This document shows, one piece after another, positions 5,573-9,011 of a stretch of DNA of 9,011 nucleotides. The notes below the pieces were generated by a model. The model was not told the DNA's origin. It saw only the letters and a program-made list of their open reading frames with translations, and ran no database searches. Positions within the stretch are counted from its first letter, which is position 1. Each line of letters starts with the position of its first letter. Position numbers and translations under genes: made by a program. Origin of the DNA: Microbacterium sp. GTDB lineage: Bacteria > Actinomycetota > Actinomycetes > Actinomycetales > Microbacteriaceae. The stretch spans positions 9,904 to 18,914 of the forward strand of contig DMUE01000022.1 in NCBI GenBank assembly GCA_003476465.1, written 5' to 3'.

Positions 5573-5586
5573 AGGACTGTTGGCCC
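5573..5586. promoter_or_regulatory. DosR-like palindrome 2, partial
   Basis: AGGAC-TGTT-GGCCC has two mismatches to GGGAC-N4-GTCCC. Over the 20-bp consensus (5570-5589) it matches 14 positions by my count. It lies 18 bp from the first box, centre to centre. DosR sites often occur as one good and one weaker copy. Weaker than palindrome 1 in its core, and could be chance in GC-rich DNA. Confidence 0.25.
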
Positions 5587-5655
5587 TACTCGCGGGCCGC
5601 TCGGGCATGCACAGTAGAGGGACAGAGGCCGCGCAGAAGAGACGGCCCCGGACGG

Positions 5656-5670
5656 GATTCGAAGCGAATC
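5656..5670. repeat. Perfect inverted repeat before the ATPase gene, possible operator or leader hairpin
   Basis: GATTCG-AAG-CGAATC has perfect 6-bp arms and a 3-nt centre. It ends five bases before the GGAG ribosome binding site (5676-5679) of the P-type ATPase. In DNA it could be an operator for a small dimeric repressor; in RNA it could be a tight hairpin next to the ribosome binding site. No regulator for it is apparent in the window. Confidence 0.4.
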
Positions 5671-5686
5671 GGAATGGAGCAGAGAA

Positions 5687-8536
5687 GTGGATGACGGCCC
5701 GGATCTTCCACCTACAGTGCACGGTTCGAGCCACGATGATGAACGACGCGATGTGCGGGATCCATCCCTTCCACATCCAGATCGGGCGCCGGAACACCTC
5801 ACCCACCACCCGGCCGCCGCGGCGGGCTCAGCGAACGACCCGCACGCTCATCCGGCCGCCGAGGTTCTCGAGGGCCTTGCGACCACCCGCGCGGGACTCG
5901 AGTCGCAGGAGGTCCAGCGGCGTCATGCGCACTTCGGCCCCAACAGTCTTCCCGAGCCTTCGACCGTGCACCCGGCGCTGCGGTTCCTCGCGCAGTTCAA
6001 CAACGCCATCATCTACGTCCTCCTCGCCGCAGCGGTGATCAAGCTCGCGTCGCGCGACTACATCGACGCATCGGTGATCCTCGCGGTGGCGCTGATCAAC
6101 GCCATCATCGGTTTCATCCAGGAGGGACAGGCGGAGAAGGCACTGCGCGGCATCCGAGGGATGCTGACTCCACAAGCGACGGTCAGACGCGATGGCGGGT
6201 GGCACGACATCGATGCCGCCGCACTCGTCCCAGGCGACATCATCCGGGTCCATGCGGGCGACCGTGCACCCGCCGACGCCAGGCTTGTCGAAGCCCGTGA
6301 TGTCCGGGCGGATGAGGCGACACTGACGGGTGAGGCGGTGCCCGCCGCGAAGGACACCAGAACGGGGGAACACGACGAACCCGTCGGCGACCGGCACAAC
6401 ATGCTGCACGCAGGATCGGTCGTCGTCGGCGGACGAGCGGTCGCGGTCGTCACCGCGACGGGAGTCCGCACGGAACTCGGGCGCATCCAGCAGCTGGTAA
6501 GCGACGTCGAGCACACGGACACCCCACTCATCCGCTCGATCAACCGGCTGGGGCGTCAGGTGACGGTCACCGTGCTTCTGTTGACGATCGTCATGGTTGC
6601 GCTCGGGTTCCTCCTGCACGGTGACTCCGTCGAGCTGCTTCTCTCCTCAGCGATCGCGTTCGCGGTGGCCGCAGTGCCAGAGGGTCTGCCTGCAGTGGTG
6701 ACGATCACCCTTGCGCTGGGCGTGCGGCAGATGGCCGCGCGGCAGGCGATCACCCGCCGGCTGGCCGCGGTGGAAACCCTCGGGTCGGTCACCGTCATCT
6801 GCTCCGACAAGACCGGCACTCTCACCAAGAACGAGATGACCGTGCGAGCGGCCGAGACAACCGCGTCGCGATACACGGTCACCGGTGACGGCTACGACCC
6901 CGGCGGTGAGGTCCTGCGAGGCGGCGACGCGACTGCCGCGGACACCCCCGACCTTCGCGCGCTGGCGCTCGCCCTCGCCCTCTGCAATGACGCGCGACTT
7001 GACCGCACCCAGGCAGGTGCGTGGCGCGTCGTCGGGGATCCTACAGAAGGTGCTCTCGTCGCTTTCGGCCACAAAGCGGGCATCGACCTGACCGGCTACA
7101 CGCGGCAGAACGAGATTCCGTTCGCGGCCGAGGCGAAGTACATGGCCACCCTGGATCGGTCGGTGCAGGGCGAGCAGTGGGTCTTCGTCAAGGGTGCCCC
7201 CGACCGCTTGCTCGCACTCTGCGAGCACCAGCGGGCCGACGACGGAGGCCGGGAACCGATCGATCGGGATCGGTGGCAGTTGCTCGTAGACGCATACACC
7301 GCAAGGGGAATGCGGGTGCTCGCCGCGGCGCGCCGCAGCATGCCACCGGATGCCGTGACCGTCGAACCCGACGATCTCCACGACTTGGTGATGCTGGGCG
7401 TCGTCGCGATCGCCGACCCGCCGCGACCTGAAGCGACGGCCGCGATCGCCGAATGCCGGGAGGCGGGGGTGCGGGTGAAGATGATCACCGGCGACCACGC
7501 GCTGACGGCGCAGGCGATCGCCGCCGAGATGGGTGTCGCCGGCAGCGACGCGCCAGTGCTGACCGGGGCCGAGATCGACCGGATGGACGACCGGCAGCTG
7601 CGGGACGTCGTCGCAGATGTCGACGTGTACGCGCGCACCAGCCCGGAACACAAACTGCGAATCGTCGCGGCGCTTCAATCCATCGGCTCCGTCGTCGCGA
7701 TGACCGGCGACGGAGTCAACGACGCCCCCGCCCTCACCCGCGCCGACGTCGGCGTCGCGATGGGCATGAAGGGAACAGAGGCCGCCAAAGACGCTTCGGA
7801 CGTCGTTCTCGCCGATGACAACTTCGCCACCATCGAGCGAGCGGTACGTGAGGGCCGGCGCGTCTACGACAACCTGCGCAAGTCGGTGGTGTTCATCCTG
7901 GCCACGACTCTCGGTCAGGCCCTGGTCGTCTTCACTGCTGTGGTGGCCGGCTTCCCGGATCCGCTGCAGCCCACTCAGATCCTCTGGGTGAACCTCGTCA
8001 CCGCCGTCACCCTCTCGCTCGCCTTCGCCTACGAACCTGTGGAGCCCGGAACGATGAAGCGACCCCCACGGCCGCCGCGTGAGTCGATCCTTTCGCACAA
8101 CTTTCTCTTGCTGGCGGGGATGGGCATCGTCGTGGCAACCGCGACGACCGCAGCGTTCTTCGCCGAGCTTGCTCGAGGTGCTGACCTGGATGCCGCTCGC
8201 GCCACGGCTGTCACCGTGCTCGTCGTCGCCCAGGTCGCGGTGCTGTTCAACGTGCGCTTCCTCCGCCGGTCGAGCCTCACCCGCCGCGTGCTCACCGGGA
8301 ATCGCGCGATCTGGATCTCGATCGCCGTCCTCGCCGTATTGCAGACGGCGTACACCTACCTGCCCCCTTTCCACGTGTGGTTCGGCTCCGTCCCGCTCAC
8401 CCCCGCACAGTGGGCAGCCGCCCTCGGATACGCCCTGGCATGCTTCCTGGCCATTGAGGTGATCAAGGCGGTCGCGCGAGGGTTACCCTCCAAGAGGCGG
8501 CGGGAGGTTCGTCGACCCGGCACCAGTTCTCGGTGA
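5687..8536 (+). CDS. P-type cation-transporting ATPase (type II-like, CtpF/PacL-related)
   Basis: A 949-residue membrane pump that would use ATP to export a cation. In order: N-terminal tail with eight His in the first 55 residues; cation-ATPase N domain (about 57-95); TM1-2 (about 104-148); actuator with TGE (214-216); TM3-4 (about 290-350) with PEGLP (331-335); DKTGTLT with phosphorylated Asp374; KGAPD (from K502) in the nucleotide domain; TGD (601-603); TGDGVND (673-679); and six C-terminal helices (about 730-935). Ion-site residues partly differ from SERCA: PEGLP Glu332 and N769/T772 are kept, but Gln744 replaces SERCA Glu771 and Ala773 replaces Asp800, so calcium specificity is uncertain. 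GTG 5687 is supported by GGAG (5676-5679) seven bases upstream. It is divergent from the stress-protein gene and 42 nt ahead of a CaCA exchanger, consistent with a cation-efflux operon. Confidence 0.93.
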   Translation: MDDGPDLPPTVHGSSHDDERRDVRDPSLPHPDRAPEHLTHHPAAAAGSANDPHAHPAAEVLEGLATTRAGLESQEVQRRHAHFGPNSLPEPSTVHPALRFLAQFNNAIIYVLLAAAVIKLASRDYIDASVILAVALINAIIGFIQEGQAEKALRGIRGMLTPQATVRRDGGWHDIDAAALVPGDIIRVHAGDRAPADARLVEARDVRADEATLTGEAVPAAKDTRTGEHDEPVGDRHNMLHAGSVVVGGRAVAVVTATGVRTELGRIQQLVSDVEHTDTPLIRSINRLGRQVTVTVLLLTIVMVALGFLLHGDSVELLLSSAIAFAVAAVPEGLPAVVTITLALGVRQMAARQAITRRLAAVETLGSVTVICSDKTGTLTKNEMTVRAAETTASRYTVTGDGYDPGGEVLRGGDATAADTPDLRALALALALCNDARLDRTQAGAWRVVGDPTEGALVAFGHKAGIDLTGYTRQNEIPFAAEAKYMATLDRSVQGEQWVFVKGAPDRLLALCEHQRADDGGREPIDRDRWQLLVDAYTARGMRVLAAARRSMPPDAVTVEPDDLHDLVMLGVVAIADPPRPEATAAIAECREAGVRVKMITGDHALTAQAIAAEMGVAGSDAPVLTGAEIDRMDDRQLRDVVADVDVYARTSPEHKLRIVAALQSIGSVVAMTGDGVNDAPALTRADVGVAMGMKGTEAAKDASDVVLADDNFATIERAVREGRRVYDNLRKSVVFILATTLGQALVVFTAVVAGFPDPLQPTQILWVNLVTAVTLSLAFAYEPVEPGTMKRPPRPPRESILSHNFLLLAGMGIVVATATTAAFFAELARGADLDAARATAVTVLVVAQVAVLFNVRFLRRSSLTRRVLTGNRAIWISIAVLAVLQTAYTYLPPFHVWFGSVPLTPAQWAAALGYALACFLAIEVIKAVARGLPSKRRREVRRPGTSSR

Positions 8537-8578
8537 CCAGCAGACCGAGCCGGGCGAAGAGCGCGTGTGAGAGGGCTC

Positions 8579-9011
8579 ATGGCGCCGTTCTGGATCTTCT
8601 TGCTGGGGCTGATGACCGTCGTCGGCGGCGCCGAGTTGATCGTGCGCGGCGCAAGTGTTCTGGCGGCCCGAGCGGGGATCTCACCGATGGTGATCGGCGC
8701 GACGGTCGTCGCGATCGGAACGAGCACACCCGAGCTCGCGATCGGTATCGAGTCCGCGGCCAGAGGGAGCGGCGCACTTGCTCTGGGCAACGTCACCGGG
8801 GCCAATATGCTCAATATCCTGTTCACCCTCGGCCTGATCGCGCTCATCCGCCCCGTTGTGCTGCGATCGCGAGTGATCCGCTTCGATCTTCCGGTGCTCG
8901 TCGGTGCCGCATCCCTTCTCCTGCTGCTGGCCGCGGACGGGGTCGTCAGCCGAGTGGACGGGATCCTTCTTCTTGCGCTCGGTTTCCTCTACTCGTTCCT
9001 GGTCGTCCGCG
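8579..9011 (+). CDS. CaCA-family Na+/Ca2+ (cation/proton) exchanger, N-terminal part
   Basis: The first 144 residues of an integral membrane exchanger, cut by the window end. Families of this type (YrbG-like) are usually about 310-370 residues with ten helices, so roughly 40 percent is visible. The first alpha-repeat is clear: G40, then GTSTPEL (47-53) with ion-ligand Glu52, then the GNVTGANMLNIL segment (70-81), where GAN replaces the usual GSN. Hydrophobic helices span about 5-22, 36-58, 66-90 and 103-120. The start is ambiguous. ATG 8579 has GAGAGGG only three bases away, while in-frame GTG 8567 would add four residues and has GAAGAG six bases upstream. It lies 42 nt after the ATPase stop, without a terminator, and probably shares its transcript. 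Na+/Ca2+ exchange is the family's usual activity; the ion here is not shown. Confidence 0.88.
   Translation, partial: MAPFWIFLLGLMTVVGGAELIVRGASVLAARAGISPMVIGATVVAIGTSTPELAIGIESAARGSGALALGNVTGANMLNILFTLGLIALIRPVVLRSRVIRFDLPVLVGAASLLLLLAADGVVSRVDGILLLALGFLYSFLVVR

Noticed and set aside
5614..5630. GTAGAGGGACAGAGG as a third DosR-like box before the ATPase gene
   Set aside because: Only one half-site is recognisable; the partner half has three of five core bases, too weak to call.
5441..5809. Upstream extension of the stress-protein reading frame
   Set aside because: It would overlap the start of the divergent ATPase gene and its promoter region; the strong GGAGGAG site fixes the start at 5440.
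6647..8374. Long open frame on the minus strand opposite the ATPase gene
   Set aside because: Its translation is rich in Arg, His, Gly and Asp with no recognisable domain, as expected for the antisense of high-GC coding DNA.
8566..8581. TGTGA-GAGGGC-TCATG as a third CRP-type box
   Set aside because: The right half matches only TCA, it lacks the CCAGG core, and it overlaps the ribosome binding site and start of the exchanger gene.
1..9011. CRISPR arrays, tRNA or rRNA genes, insertion sequences, phage or toxin-antitoxin genes
   Set aside because: No direct-repeat array, RNA gene, terminal inverted repeats or transposase-like protein was seen on either strand.

Overview
The window is high-GC DNA with strong G/C third-position bias, GTG starts alongside ATG, 1-4 nt gene junctions and at least two promoters that look leaderless. 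Together with the protein families present, this points to an actinobacterium, most likely of the Microbacteriaceae (for example Microbacterium). The genus is inferred, not proven. No rRNA, tRNA, CRISPR array, transposase or phage gene is visible. Genes cover almost the whole window, and no gene-free stretch exceeds 300 nt.

Layout. (1) 3-98: probable 3' tail of an upstream gene. (2) 153-1501 (+): a flavodoxin-fold FMN oxidoreductase, translationally coupled to a class I SAM methyltransferase. (3) 1506-1829 (-): a small monothiol thioredoxin-fold protein, convergent with the methyltransferase. (4) 1938-4460 (+): an apparent three-gene operon of a Met-rich four-helix membrane protein, a Crp/Fnr-family regulator and an alpha/beta-hydrolase-OsmC fusion. 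(5) 4598-5440 (-): a tandem-domain universal stress protein. (6) 5687 to the window end (+), divergent from the stress protein: a type II-like P-type cation ATPase followed by the start of a CaCA-family Na+/Ca2+ (cation/proton) exchanger.

How it fits together. The locus combines redox chemistry (FMN oxidoreductase, thioredoxin-fold protein, OsmC peroxidase), a CRP-type regulator, a universal stress protein and two cation exporters. This resembles the gene content of hypoxia/redox-stress regulons in other actinobacteria, such as the mycobacterial DosR regulon, which includes USPs and the P-type ATPase CtpF. The main observation is a repeated 18-bp operator-like sequence, TGTGA-CCCAGG-GCACAGA at 103-120 and TGTGA-TCCAGG-TCGCAGA at 1863-1880 (15/18 identical). 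Both fit the CRP-type TGTGA-N6-TCACA palindrome. They lie 21-22 nt upstream of plausible -10 hexamers for three transcription units, which is class II activator geometry. The Crp/Fnr protein encoded in the window carries the Arg-Glu recognition-helix pair expected for TGTGA half-sites. A self-regulating Crp module controlling units 2, 3 and 4 is therefore a concrete, testable hypothesis. The stress-protein/ATPase divergent region lacks this box. It has instead two partial matches to the DosR-type palindrome and a perfect 6-bp-arm inverted repeat just upstream of the ATPase ribosome binding site.
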